NCBI GenBank assembly: GCA_902552805.1
Contig: CACDIC010000002.1
Coordinates: 62,001-126,000 of the forward strand
Length of the DNA: 64,000 nucleotides
From: an uncultured Pelagibacteraceae bacterium
Lineage (GTDB): Bacteria; Pseudomonadota; Alphaproteobacteria; Pelagibacterales; Pelagibacteraceae
Direction: 5' to 3'
Within the stretch, counting starts at the first letter, position 1, and each line of letters begins with the position of its first letter. The position numbers and the translations under genes were made by a program. This document shows positions 26,936-35,431 of the stretch, in pieces. The notes below the pieces were generated by a model, which was not told the DNA's origin, did no database searches, and was given only the letters and a program-made list of their open reading frames with translations.

Positions 26936-28269
26936 ACAATCTTTTCTTTATCAAGCCAACTTACGTTAAAGTCAGAATTAATAAATTTTTGATGATTTAA
27001 AAGTTTTTTATGTAAAGGAATTGTTGTTGTAATGCCTTCAATAACAAATTCATCCAATGATCTATTCATTCTTTGTATTGCCTCACCTCTATTTCTACCA
27101 TGACAAATTAATTTACAAATCATACTGTCATAATAGGGAGTTACTTTATAACCTTGAAAAATTGCTCCATCTACTCTCGTTCTAAAACCTGATGGTTGAT
27201 GACACATACCAATAGTACCTGGTGATGGCTGGAAATTTTTTTCAGGATCTTCAGCATTTATTCTACATTCAATGGCATGCCCTCTAGGATTTATATCTGA
27301 TTGTTTAAGAGCTGTTTCACCAGTAAATGCAATCCATATTTGTTCTTTAATTATATCTATCCCTGTAACCATCTCGGTTACAGGATGCTCGACCTGAACT
27401 CTTGTATTCATTTCTAAAAAATAAAATTTTCCATCTTCATATATGAATTCTACTGTGCCAGCTCCTTGATAACCAATTTTTCTAACCATATTTACAGTTT
27501 TATTAAATAAATCTTTTCTTATTTCGTCATTTAAAACAGGGCTTGGAGTTTCTTCAATTAGTTTTTGATGTCTTCTCTGAACAGAACAATCTCTTTCATG
27601 TAAGTGAATTGTTGCATTTTTTCCAGCTAAAATTTGAACTTCAATATGCCTTGGATTTTGAAAAAATTTCTCGATATAAACCTCATCATTACCAAAATAT
27701 TTGTTTGCCTCTGATTTTGCTGTAGAGAACAGCATATCAAAATCTTCCTCTTTTTGAACAATTTTCATACCCTTACCTCCTCCACCTCCAGAGGCTTTAA
27801 TTAAAACTGGGAAACCAATTTTTTTACACAACTCTTTTGCTGCAGCCACATCTTGAACACCACCCTCAGATCCTTCTATAACTGGTAATCCATTTTCTTT
27901 TGCAATTTTTTTTGCTTGAATTTTATCTCCCATCATTTCTATATGTTTTGCGGAAGCACCAATAAATTTGATTTTATTTTCTTCAAGTATCTTTGCGAAG
28001 TTTGCATTTTCAGATAAAAAACCATAACCAGGATGGACTGCTTCAGCATTAGTCAAATCTATGGCTGATAAAAGTGCAGGAATATTTAAATAACTATTAG
28101 CCGGTTGATGAGAGCCTATACAAACACTTTCATCTGCTAATTTAACATGCATACTTTCTCTATCTACGTCAGAATGAACAGCAACAGTTGAGATCCCCCA
28201 TTCTTTACAGGCTCTGATAATTCTAACTGCAATTTCCCCGCGATTTGCAATCAAAATTTTTTTAAACAT
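26932..28269 (-). CDS. accC: Acetyl-CoA carboxylase, biotin carboxylase subunit
   Basis: Carboxylates the biotin on AccB with bicarbonate and ATP, the first half-reaction of malonyl-CoA formation. The 445 residues begin MFKKILIANRGEIAVRIIRA, have the ATP-grasp glycine loop KASGGGGGKGMKIV, and the catalytic MNTRVQVEHPVTE. Its start overlaps the accB stop by 1 nt. aroQ-accB-accC is a common gene order. Confidence 0.98.
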   Translation of the reverse strand: MFKKILIANRGEIAVRIIRACKEWGISTVAVHSDVDRESMHVKLADESVCIGSHQPANSYLNIPALLSAIDLTNAEAVHPGYGFLSENANFAKILEENKIKFIGASAKHIEMMGDKIQAKKIAKENGLPVIEGSEGGVQDVAAAKELCKKIGFPVLIKASGGGGGKGMKIVQKEEDFDMLFSTAKSEANKYFGNDEVYIEKFFQNPRHIEVQILAGKNATIHLHERDCSVQRRHQKLIEETPSPVLNDEIRKDLFNKTVNMVRKIGYQGAGTVEFIYEDGKFYFLEMNTRVQVEHPVTEMVTGIDIIKEQIWIAFTGETALKQSDINPRGHAIECRINAEDPEKNFQPSPGTIGMCHQPSGFRTRVDGAIFQGYKVTPYYDSMICKLICHGRNRGEAIQRMNRSLDEFVIEGITTTIPLHKKLLNHQKFINSDFNVSWLDKEKIV

Positions 28270-28700
28270 TATTCTAGAATGATAAGGGTTTGACCAAACT
28301 CAACAGGTTGACCATCAGCTACAAGTATATTTTTTACTATTCCATCAGAACTCGAGGGCACGTGGTTCATAGTTTTCATAGCCTCTACAATCATAACAGT
28401 ATCACCTTTTTTTATTTTCTTTCCAACCTCTACGAATTTTTTAGCACCAGGTTCAGGTGCATGGTAAGCAGTACCAATAATTGGTGATGTAACTTCAATT
28501 CCAGATATTTTATTTTGATTTTCTATATTTTTATTTGAGCTTATTTCTTTTGATAATGTTTGATTTGTTTGATTGTTAATTGAAATATTATTTTTTGAGA
28601 CTTTTATTTTGGTATCTTTTTCAGTGTACTCTAGTTCCGTAAGATTAAATTCATCTAAATAATCACTTAACTCTTTTATTATTTTTTTATCTATTTTCAT
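28269..28700 (-). CDS. accB: Biotin carboxyl carrier protein
   Basis: A 143-residue carrier. The biotinyl domain at the C-terminus has the attachment lysine in VEAMKTMNHV, the alphaproteobacterial variant of the usual EAMKLMN. The N-terminal half has a short helical segment and an Asn/Ser-rich linker (about residues 35-65). It overlaps aroQ by 14 nt and accC by 1 nt. Confidence 0.96.
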   Translation of the reverse strand: MKIDKKIIKELSDYLDEFNLTELEYTEKDTKIKVSKNNISINNQTNQTLSKEISSNKNIENQNKISGIEVTSPIIGTAYHAPEPGAKKFVEVGKKIKKGDTVMIVEAMKTMNHVPSSSDGIVKNILVADGQPVEFGQTLIILE

Positions 28701-29136
28701 TTTGAATTAGCTTTTGCATTGAAATTATGGCTAAAATATAACCATCGGCATTTAGGCCAAATATTCCACCAGTAACCACATCACTTATTAAAGATTTTTT
28801 TCTAAATTCTTCGCGTTTATAGATATTTGAAATATGTACTTCAATAATAGGTTTTTTAAAAATTTCTAAAGCATCTCTAATTGCAATTGAGGTGTGAGTA
28901 AATGCAGCAGCATTAATAATCATCCCATCAAATTTTTCTCTAGCATTTTGTATTATATTAACCAATTCCCCCTCTACATTTGATTGTGCAAATTCAGCGG
29001 AAATTCCTAATTCTTTTGATTTCGTGAAGCATTCTTCTTTAAGTTTGTCAAAAGTGATTGATCCATATTGTGATTGTTCTCTTTCACCTAATAGATTAAT
29101 ATTTGGACCATTAATAATAATTATTTTATTATTCAT
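28687..29136 (-). CDS. aroQ: 3-dehydroquinate dehydratase, type II
   Basis: Dehydrates 3-dehydroquinate in the shikimate pathway. The 149 residues contain INGPNINLLGEREQSQYG with the active-site Tyr, NAAAFTHTSIAIRDAL, EVHISNIYKREEFR and ISDVVTGGIFGLNADGY. It is divergent from thiS across only 16 nt. Confidence 0.96.
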   Translation of the reverse strand: MNNKIIIINGPNINLLGEREQSQYGSITFDKLKEECFTKSKELGISAEFAQSNVEGELVNIIQNAREKFDGMIINAAAFTHTSIAIRDALEIFKKPIIEVHISNIYKREEFRKKSLISDVVTGGIFGLNADGYILAIISMQKLIQNENR

Positions 29137-29152
29137 TCAGCTTTTATATACG

Positions 29153-29365
29153 ATGAAAAAAAAAATAAAAATAAAATTAAATGGAAAATTGAAATCTATT
29201 AATTATAATTCAACATTATTCAATATTGTTCAAAAAAACAAAATTCCATTAACAAAAGTAGCTATTGAATTGAATCAAGAAATAGTGGATAAAAAAAAAA
29301 TAAAAAGCATCAACCTTAAAAATAATGATAAAATAGAAATAGTTCATTTCATTGGAGGTGGTTAA
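29153..29365 (+). CDS. thiS: Sulfur carrier protein ThiS
   Basis: A 70-residue ubiquitin-like carrier whose C-terminal glycine is thiocarboxylated to give sulfur for the thiamine thiazole ring. It ends in the required Gly run (FIGGG). The ATG at 29153 is used; the longer open frame runs back through aroQ on the other strand and does not fit the family. The GGAGGTGGT that codes for these glycines also serves as a Shine-Dalgarno for thiG. Confidence 0.9.
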   Translation: MKKKIKIKLNGKLKSINYNSTLFNIVQKNKIPLTKVAIELNQEIVDKKKIKSINLKNNDKIEIVHFIGGG

Positions 29366-29367
29366 AA

Positions 29368-30141
29368 TTGAAAAAAGACAAATTTATTATTTCAAAGAAA
29401 AATTTTAGCTCTAGACTTATAGTAGGAACAGGTAAGTATAAAAGTATGCAGGAGTGTGCTAAAGCAATCAATTTATCTGGAGCCGAAATAATAACAGTTG
29501 CTGTTCGAAGAGTAAATATTACTGATAAAAAAAAACCATTGCTAATGGATTATATTGATCCTAAAAAAATTACCTACCTCCCTAACACTGCTGGGTGTTT
29601 TAATTCAAAAGAAGCATTAAGAACTCTAAGATTAGCAAGAGAGATAGGTGGGTGGAAATTAGTTAAACTAGAAGTTTTAGGAGATAAAAAAAACTTGTTT
29701 CCAGAGATGATTGAGACACTTAAATCAACTGAGATATTAACGAAGGAGGGATTTAAAGTGATGGTCTATTGTAATGACGATCCTTTAATGGCAAAAAGAT
29801 TGGAGAATGTAGGAGCGTGTGCAATTATGCCTCTAGCTGCTCCAATAGGTTCGGGTTTAGGCATTATCAATAAAATAAATATTAGAATAATGAGGAAGCA
29901 AACAAAATTACCATTAATTATTGATGCCGGATTAGGCCAAGCTTCAGATGCCGCTATCGCTATGGAATTAGGCTGTGATGGGGTTTTAGTTAATACTGCT
30001 ATTGCAAAAGCAAAAAAACCATTTCAAATGGCTTTAGCATTTAAGAATGCAGTTATTGCTGGTCGTCAATCGTACTTGTCTGGCAGAATAAAAAAAACAT
30101 TTTACGGAAATGCATCTTCTCCAAAGGCAGGAATTATCTAG
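29368..30141 (+). CDS. thiG: Thiazole synthase
   Basis: Forms the thiazole phosphate of thiamine from DXP, a glycine-derived imine and ThiS-thiocarboxylate. The 257-residue TIM barrel shows [12 protein letters not shown], the Schiff-base lysine in [27 protein letters not shown] and [13 protein letters not shown]. The start is TTG behind the GGAGGTGGT site at the end of thiS. The stop lies 8 nt inside the convergent rne gene. Other thiamine genes are not in the window. Confidence 0.96.
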   Translation: MKKDKFIISKKNFSSRLIVGTGKYKSMQECAKAINLSGAEIITVAVRRVNITDKKKPLLMDYIDPKKITYLPNTAGCFNSKEALRTLRLAREIGGWKLVKLEVLGDKKNLFPEMIETLKSTEILTKEGFKVMVYCNDDPLMAKRLENVGACAIMPLAAPIGSGLGIINKINIRIMRKQTKLPLIIDAGLGQASDAAIAMELGCDGVLVNTAIAKAKKPFQMALAFKNAVIAGRQSYLSGRIKKTFYGNASSPKAGII

Positions 30142-31909
30142 CTTTCTTAAAAAATTTTTTTTTTCTAAAAGTTTTCTTTTTATATTTCTTTTTATCTTTT
30201 AATTCAATAACGTTATTAACTTTTTGCTCTTCAAGATTTTTTAATTTTTCGAAATGTTCAATAAGCTCTATAGTTTTCTTAGATTTATTTTTAATATCAA
30301 TAATATACTCAGGAATTATCAAACTATTATCAGATATTATATCAATTTTCATTTTATTCTTTTTTTCAAAGTATGTAAGATCTTCAATAAAATTTTCTTT
30401 CAGAAAATCTGAAATTTTTTTACAAACCTTTAAATCTACAAACTTAGCTTTATTTATGACTGCTTTTAATTCAACTAATTTAAGAATTTTCAGCGCAAAA
30501 GACTCATCTGTTAGTTTGATATTCCATTTAACTGCACTTTCTCTTAATCTCTGTCGAGACATTTCTAAAAGACCAAAATTCGATATTCTTCCAATTTGGA
30601 TTCTTGCTCGATCAGACCTACACTTTTCTTTTAGTCTTCTTTCTACTAATCTTCGATTATTGTAACTAAGCATGTCAATAAAATCTATAATGATAAGTCC
30701 TGATAAATCTCTAATCTTTATTTGTCTTGCTATTTCATCTGCTGCTTCAAGATTTGTATCTAAAGCAGTACTCTCTACATTCTTCTGTTTTATTGAACTT
30801 CCAGAATTAATATCAATGGATACCAGGGCCTCTGTAGGATTAATTACCAAGTAACCACCTGAGTTTAATTTTAATTCACTTTCAAATATTTGATTTAATT
30901 TCTGTTCAATTCCCTCTTCAATAAATAAAGGTTTTTTTCCTCTGTATTTTTTTATCTTTCTTACATGAGAAGGCATCATCATTTTCATAAAATTTTGAGC
31001 TTTTTTATAACCTTCATTACCCTCAATAATTATATTTTTTGTATTTTCATCATACATATCTCTTAAAGTTCTTTTAATTATTTCACTTTCTTGATGAATT
31101 AATGAAGGCGCTATAGAGCTTAAAGCATTTTCTTTAATTTGATTCCAATTATTAATAAGTGTATTTAAATCATGATTAATTTCATTTTTAGTTTTGTTGC
31201 TTCCAGCGGTTCTTACTATAAGTCCCATTTCTTTTGGGATTTCAATTTCATTTAAAATACTTCTTATTTTTTTTCGATCTGCAGGATTAAAAATTTTTCT
31301 CGAAATTCCTCCTCCTTTAGGTGTGTTAGGCATTAAAACTATATATTTGCCTGCAATAGAAATAAATGTACTCAATGCAGCACCTTTTTGTCCACGCTCA
31401 TCTTTTATCACCTGAACTAAAATCACTTGGTTTGGTTTGATTACTTCTTGGATTTTATATCTTTTAAATTTAAACTTACTTTCAAATTTCTTTTCTTTTT
31501 CATCTTCAAAATTTTCTTTATCATCAGGATTTTTTTTTTCTATTGGATCTTCAATTTCTAATTTTCCCTCAGCCAGACTCTCTTCATCTTTGGCTTCAAC
31601 TTTTTTTGATAATTCCTCTCGAACTCGCTCTTCTTCCTCTTTAATCTTTTCTAAATCACTTTGAGGTATTTGGTAATAATCAGACTGAATATCGTTGAAA
31701 GATAAAAAGCCATGTCTTTCCCTTCCAAAGTCGACAAAAGCAGCTTGTAAAGATGGTTCTATGCGGCTTACTTTGCCTAAATAAATATTATTTTTAATTA
31801 GATTATTTTTTATGCCCTCATACTCATAATCTTCAATTTTATCACCTGACTTGAGCACAATTCTAATTTCATTAGGATGCGATGCATCAATATATAAATT
31901 TTTTTCCAT
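30134..31909 (-). CDS. rne: Ribonuclease E/G family endoribonuclease without zinc-link cysteines
   Basis: An mRNA-decay and rRNA-processing endonuclease of 591 residues. It has the N-terminal S1 domain with an acidic insertion (about residues 80-140), a 5' sensor/RNase H-like region, and the catalytic Asp motifs [10 protein letters not shown] and LIIIDFIDM, followed by [18 protein letters not shown]. The CPxCxG zinc link expected right after this last motif is missing. The C-terminal tail is short and basic, so a full degradosome scaffold is not evident. The ATG at 31909 fits the family; a longer frame begins 69 nt upstream. Confidence 0.93.
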   Translation of the reverse strand: MEKNLYIDASHPNEIRIVLKSGDKIEDYEYEGIKNNLIKNNIYLGKVSRIEPSLQAAFVDFGRERHGFLSFNDIQSDYYQIPQSDLEKIKEEEERVREELSKKVEAKDEESLAEGKLEIEDPIEKKNPDDKENFEDEKEKKFESKFKFKRYKIQEVIKPNQVILVQVIKDERGQKGAALSTFISIAGKYIVLMPNTPKGGGISRKIFNPADRKKIRSILNEIEIPKEMGLIVRTAGSNKTKNEINHDLNTLINNWNQIKENALSSIAPSLIHQESEIIKRTLRDMYDENTKNIIIEGNEGYKKAQNFMKMMMPSHVRKIKKYRGKKPLFIEEGIEQKLNQIFESELKLNSGGYLVINPTEALVSIDINSGSSIKQKNVESTALDTNLEAADEIARQIKIRDLSGLIIIDFIDMLSYNNRRLVERRLKEKCRSDRARIQIGRISNFGLLEMSRQRLRESAVKWNIKLTDESFALKILKLVELKAVINKAKFVDLKVCKKISDFLKENFIEDLTYFEKKNKMKIDIISDNSLIIPEYIIDIKNKSKKTIELIEHFEKLKNLEEQKVNNVIELKDKKKYKKKTFRKKKFFKKAR

Positions 31910-31987
31910 AACATTTTTTTTGATTGTTTCATAAATTATTAAAATTTTGTTTTTATTCTTATGCCTTATCTTTAACAAATTCCCATA

Positions 31988-31993
31988 TATAAT
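31988..31993 (+). promoter_or_regulatory. Likely -10 element for mrcA
   Basis: A consensus TATAAT lies 9 nt before the mrcA ATG at 32003. Transcription starting 6-8 nt downstream would leave a leader of about 2-4 nt, too short for a ribosome-binding site, and none is visible. The -35 region is weak. Confidence 0.4.
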
Positions 31994-32002
31994 GGAAACA
32001 AA

Positions 32003-34339
32003 ATGAACAAGATAATCAAGAATTTATTTATTGGTTTTATTAGTTTTTCACTAATTTCATCAATAATTGTTTTAAGCATTTTATGGAATTTTTCTAATAA
32101 TATACCTGATTATAAATTTTTGAAAAATTACAAACCTCCAGTTTCAAGTAAAGTTTACTCTGGTAATGGTGATTTAGTTGCAGATTTTTCAAAAGAAAAG
32201 AGAATATTTGTACCATATGGATCAATCCCTCAAAATGTAATTAACGCTTTCTTGTCAGCTGAAGACAAAAATTTTTTTTCCCACCCAGGAGTTGATGCTA
32301 AAGGTGTTTTGCGAGCAATTATAAATAATATTAAAAATGTTCTTACTTCTAAAAGATTAGAAGGAGCCTCAACAATAACTCAACAAGTAGCAAAAAATTT
32401 TCTTTTGACAAATGAAGTCAGTTTAAATAGGAAAATTAAAGAGGCTATATTGGCATTTAGAATTGAGAGAGCATTATCAAAAGAAAGAATACTTGAGCTG
32501 TACTTAAATCAAATTTATCTTGGTAGTGGGGCCTATGGTGTTGCTGCTGCTAGTTTAGAATATTTTGATAAATCACTTAAAGAACTTAGTTACGAAGAAG
32601 CAGCTCTGTTGGCAGCACTTCCTAAAGCGCCCAGTAAATATAACCCATATAGAAATATTGAATTGGCAAAATTTAGAAGAGATTTAGTTTTAAAAAATAT
32701 ATTAGACAATAATTTCATCACAAAAAAAGAATATCAAGATTTAAAGAAACAAAATATTCAATTGAAAAAAACTAAAAGAGTTTATTTAGAAGATGCGCAA
32801 TACTATATTGAAGATGTAAGAAAAAATATTATTGAAATTCTATCATATGAAAAAGTTTATAATCAAGGTTTTTATATAAATACCCCAATTAATTTAGAAT
32901 TACAAAAAATAGCAACAGACTCTCTAAGAAATGGATTAATAAAATATGATCAACGTAAAGGTTGGCGTGGTCCACTGTTAAATAAACAATATTCCAAAAA
33001 TTGGTCAAAAGGTTTAGAAAAATATAACTTAGAAAATTCTATAGATTGGAAAATTGCAATAATAACAAAAATTTCTAAATTTTCCCTTGAAATAGAAACA
33101 AAAAATAAAATCAAAGGAGTTATTGATTATAATAATGCCTCTTGGGTTAAAAAGGAATTTAATAATCTTTTTAGAAAGGGAGACATAGTCTATGTTGAGC
33201 ATATTAAAAAAAATAAGTTCAGCTTAAAACAATTACCAAAAATAAATGGTGGTATAGTTGTGATGGATCCATATACTGGGAGGGTTGTTGCTTTGAGTGG
33301 TGGATTTAGTTTTAAAAATAGTGAGTTTAATAGAGCCTCACAGGCTTTACGGCAACCAGGTTCAGCATTCAAACCATTTGTTTATGCTTTAGCTCTTGAA
33401 AATAATTATACGCCTTCCTCATTAGTTCTAGATGCACCAATAGTTTTAGATCAAGGATCTGATTTAAAAATGTGGAAACCAGAAAATTATGGAAAAAAAT
33501 TCTATGGACCATCAACTTTGAGAATTGGTTTAGAGAAATCGCGAAATTTAATGACAGTAAGAATTGCACAGAACCTAGGCGTAGACAAAGTTGCTAAATT
33601 TTCTAAAAATCTTGGCATTTATGAAAATCCTGATCAGCTTTTATCAATTTCTCTCGGTTCTGCTGAAACGACTTTATTAAAACTTACTTCAGCTTACTCA
33701 GCTTTTGTAAATGGTGGAAAATTAGTTTCACCAATTTTAATAGATCGTGTTCAAGATAGTGAAGGAAACACAATTTTAAATAATGAAAATAGATCATGCT
33801 TAAATTGTGATAAACTTTCATATACCGGCAAAGACTTTCCTGATGTAGGAAATAATTTTAAACAAGTATTTTCTCCTCAAACAGCTTACCAAATTACCTC
33901 TTTACTAGAAGGTGTCGTAAAAAGAGGAACAGGAAAAAAACTAAGAGATTTAAATTTGAATCTTGCGGGCAAAACAGGAACAACTAATAAAAACACTGAC
34001 GCATGGTTTATTGGGTTCACCTCAAATTACGTTATTGGAGTTTATGTAGGAATGGATAATCCTCAACCCCTAGGTAAATTTGAAACTGGTTCAAAAACAG
34101 CATTACCAATTTTTAGGGAATTTATCGAATCAGCTATTAAAAAATCTGACGCTCGACCATTTAAAGTTGCTGACGGAATTACAATGATGGTAGTTGACCC
34201 GACGACAGGTCAAAAAGCAAAATTTTCATCTAAAGATACAATTTTAGAAGCATATAAAAGCAATAACGTTATTGATGGCAAAGTACTATATTCAAATAAT
34301 AATAGATTAGATACGAATAATATATTAAAGTTTTACTAA
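32003..34339 (+). CDS. mrcA: Penicillin-binding protein 1A
   Basis: A bifunctional peptidoglycan synthase of 778 residues anchored by an N-terminal helix (LFIGFISFSLISSIIVLSIL). The glycosyltransferase domain (about residues 55-230) has AEDKNFFSHPGVD, GASTITQQVAKN and LYLNQIYLG. The transpeptidase domain has the SxxK serine in GSAFKPF, the SRN triad in EKSRNLMTV and KTGTTN. An OB-like insert lies between the two. It is divergent from rne, and its stop overlaps the prfB start by 1 nt (TAATG). Confidence 0.96.
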   Translation: MNKIIKNLFIGFISFSLISSIIVLSILWNFSNNIPDYKFLKNYKPPVSSKVYSGNGDLVADFSKEKRIFVPYGSIPQNVINAFLSAEDKNFFSHPGVDAKGVLRAIINNIKNVLTSKRLEGASTITQQVAKNFLLTNEVSLNRKIKEAILAFRIERALSKERILELYLNQIYLGSGAYGVAAASLEYFDKSLKELSYEEAALLAALPKAPSKYNPYRNIELAKFRRDLVLKNILDNNFITKKEYQDLKKQNIQLKKTKRVYLEDAQYYIEDVRKNIIEILSYEKVYNQGFYINTPINLELQKIATDSLRNGLIKYDQRKGWRGPLLNKQYSKNWSKGLEKYNLENSIDWKIAIITKISKFSLEIETKNKIKGVIDYNNASWVKKEFNNLFRKGDIVYVEHIKKNKFSLKQLPKINGGIVVMDPYTGRVVALSGGFSFKNSEFNRASQALRQPGSAFKPFVYALALENNYTPSSLVLDAPIVLDQGSDLKMWKPENYGKKFYGPSTLRIGLEKSRNLMTVRIAQNLGVDKVAKFSKNLGIYENPDQLLSISLGSAETTLLKLTSAYSAFVNGGKLVSPILIDRVQDSEGNTILNNENRSCLNCDKLSYTGKDFPDVGNNFKQVFSPQTAYQITSLLEGVVKRGTGKKLRDLNLNLAGKTGTTNKNTDAWFIGFTSNYVIGVYVGMDNPQPLGKFETGSKTALPIFREFIESAIKKSDARPFKVADGITMMVVDPTTGQKAKFSSKDTILEAYKSNNVIDGKVLYSNNNRLDTNNILKFY

Positions 34340-35431
34340 TGGATCATAAATATACAGATTACAAAAAAGAGATAGAAAAAATAAATCAAAGAGTTAAGGA
34401 GTATCTTTGATAAAAATAAGATAGATTTAAAATTACAAAGTCACAACAAAACAATTCTTAAACCTGATTTTTGGCAGGATAAGTCTAACTCAAAAAAAAT
34501 ACTTAAGGAAAAAAAATTGTATGAAGATTTGGTTGTTTCTTACAAAAGTTCTTTAAACCAACTTAAAGATCTAAGCGATTTGTATGAACTCGCCATAGAA
34601 GAAAATAATACAAACGTACAAAATGAAGTTTTAGAAAATATTAAGAATTTGAGAAAATTAGCAAAAAAAAATGAAATTAGTTGTTTTTTATCAAATGAGA
34701 CAGACTCTTTTGATTGTTATATTGAAATTCATGCTGGCGCAGGAGGAACTGAGAGCCAAGATTGGGCAGATATGTTGAGGAGAATGTATCTAAAATGGTC
34801 TGACAATAAAAATTTTAAGTCAACATTGATAAGTGAACACAAAGGTGATGAGGCAGGCATAAAATCCTCAACAATTAAAATTGAAGGTGATTATGTATTT
34901 GGTTGGTTAAAAAAAGAGTCTGGAATCCACAGATTAGTAAGAATTTCACCATTTGATTCAGGTGCAAGACGTCATACTAGTTTTGCAAGTATTTGGGTTT
35001 ATCCAGTAGTGGACGAAAATATTAATATTGAAATTCAAGACAAAGATTTAAGAATAGATACCTATCGATCTAGTGGTGCTGGTGGTCAACATGTTAATAC
35101 AACTGATAGTGCAGTTAGAATAACACATTTACCATCTAAAATTGTGGTTCAATGTCAAAATGAAAGATCACAACATAAAAATAAAGAAACATGCATGAAT
35201 ATGCTTAGAGCAAGACTATATGATTTTGAGATAAAAAAAAAAGAAAAAGAAAGTGAAAATACAGAGTCATCAAAATCTGAAATAGGTTGGGGACATCAAA
35301 TAAGATCTTATATTTTACAACCATATAGATTAGTAAAAGATAATAGGTCAAACTTTGAAAGTTCTAACCCAGATAAGATTTTAGATGGGGAAATTGATGA
35401 ATTTTTAGAACAATCACTGTATCAAACATAA
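34339..35431 (+). CDS. prfB: Peptide chain release factor 2, made by programmed +1 frameshift
   Basis: Releases finished proteins at UGA and UAA. The ATG at 34339 opens a 23-codon frame ending in CTT then TGA at 34408-34410; a +1 shift at that point continues into the long frame, giving about 363 residues (join 34339-34407 and 34409-35431), the normal RF2 length. The long frame carries the SPF anticodon-like tripeptide (RISPFDSGARRHTS) and the catalytic GGQ (SGAGGQHVNTT). An in-frame ATG at 34517 would lose the N-terminal domain and is not the true start. It overlaps both neighbours by 1 nt. Confidence 0.95.
34396..34411 (+). promoter_or_regulatory. RF2 autoregulatory frameshift site
   Basis: The order is AAGGAG (34396-34401), TAT, CTT (34405-34407), TGA (34408-34410), then T. 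This is the classical prfB layout: an internal Shine-Dalgarno with a 3-nt spacer, a slippery CUU and an in-frame UGA. When RF2 is scarce, termination at UGA is slow and the ribosome slips to UUU, then reads GAU (Asp). Confidence 0.93.

Noticed and set aside
29024-29152. Long upstream extension of ThiS
   Set aside because: It runs antisense through aroQ and has no match to ThiS; the ATG at 29153 gives the correct length.
34517-35431. A shorter RF2 reading frame beginning at an internal ATG
   Set aside because: The upstream frame with the CTT-TGA shift site supplies the missing N-terminal domain, so this ATG is not the real start.
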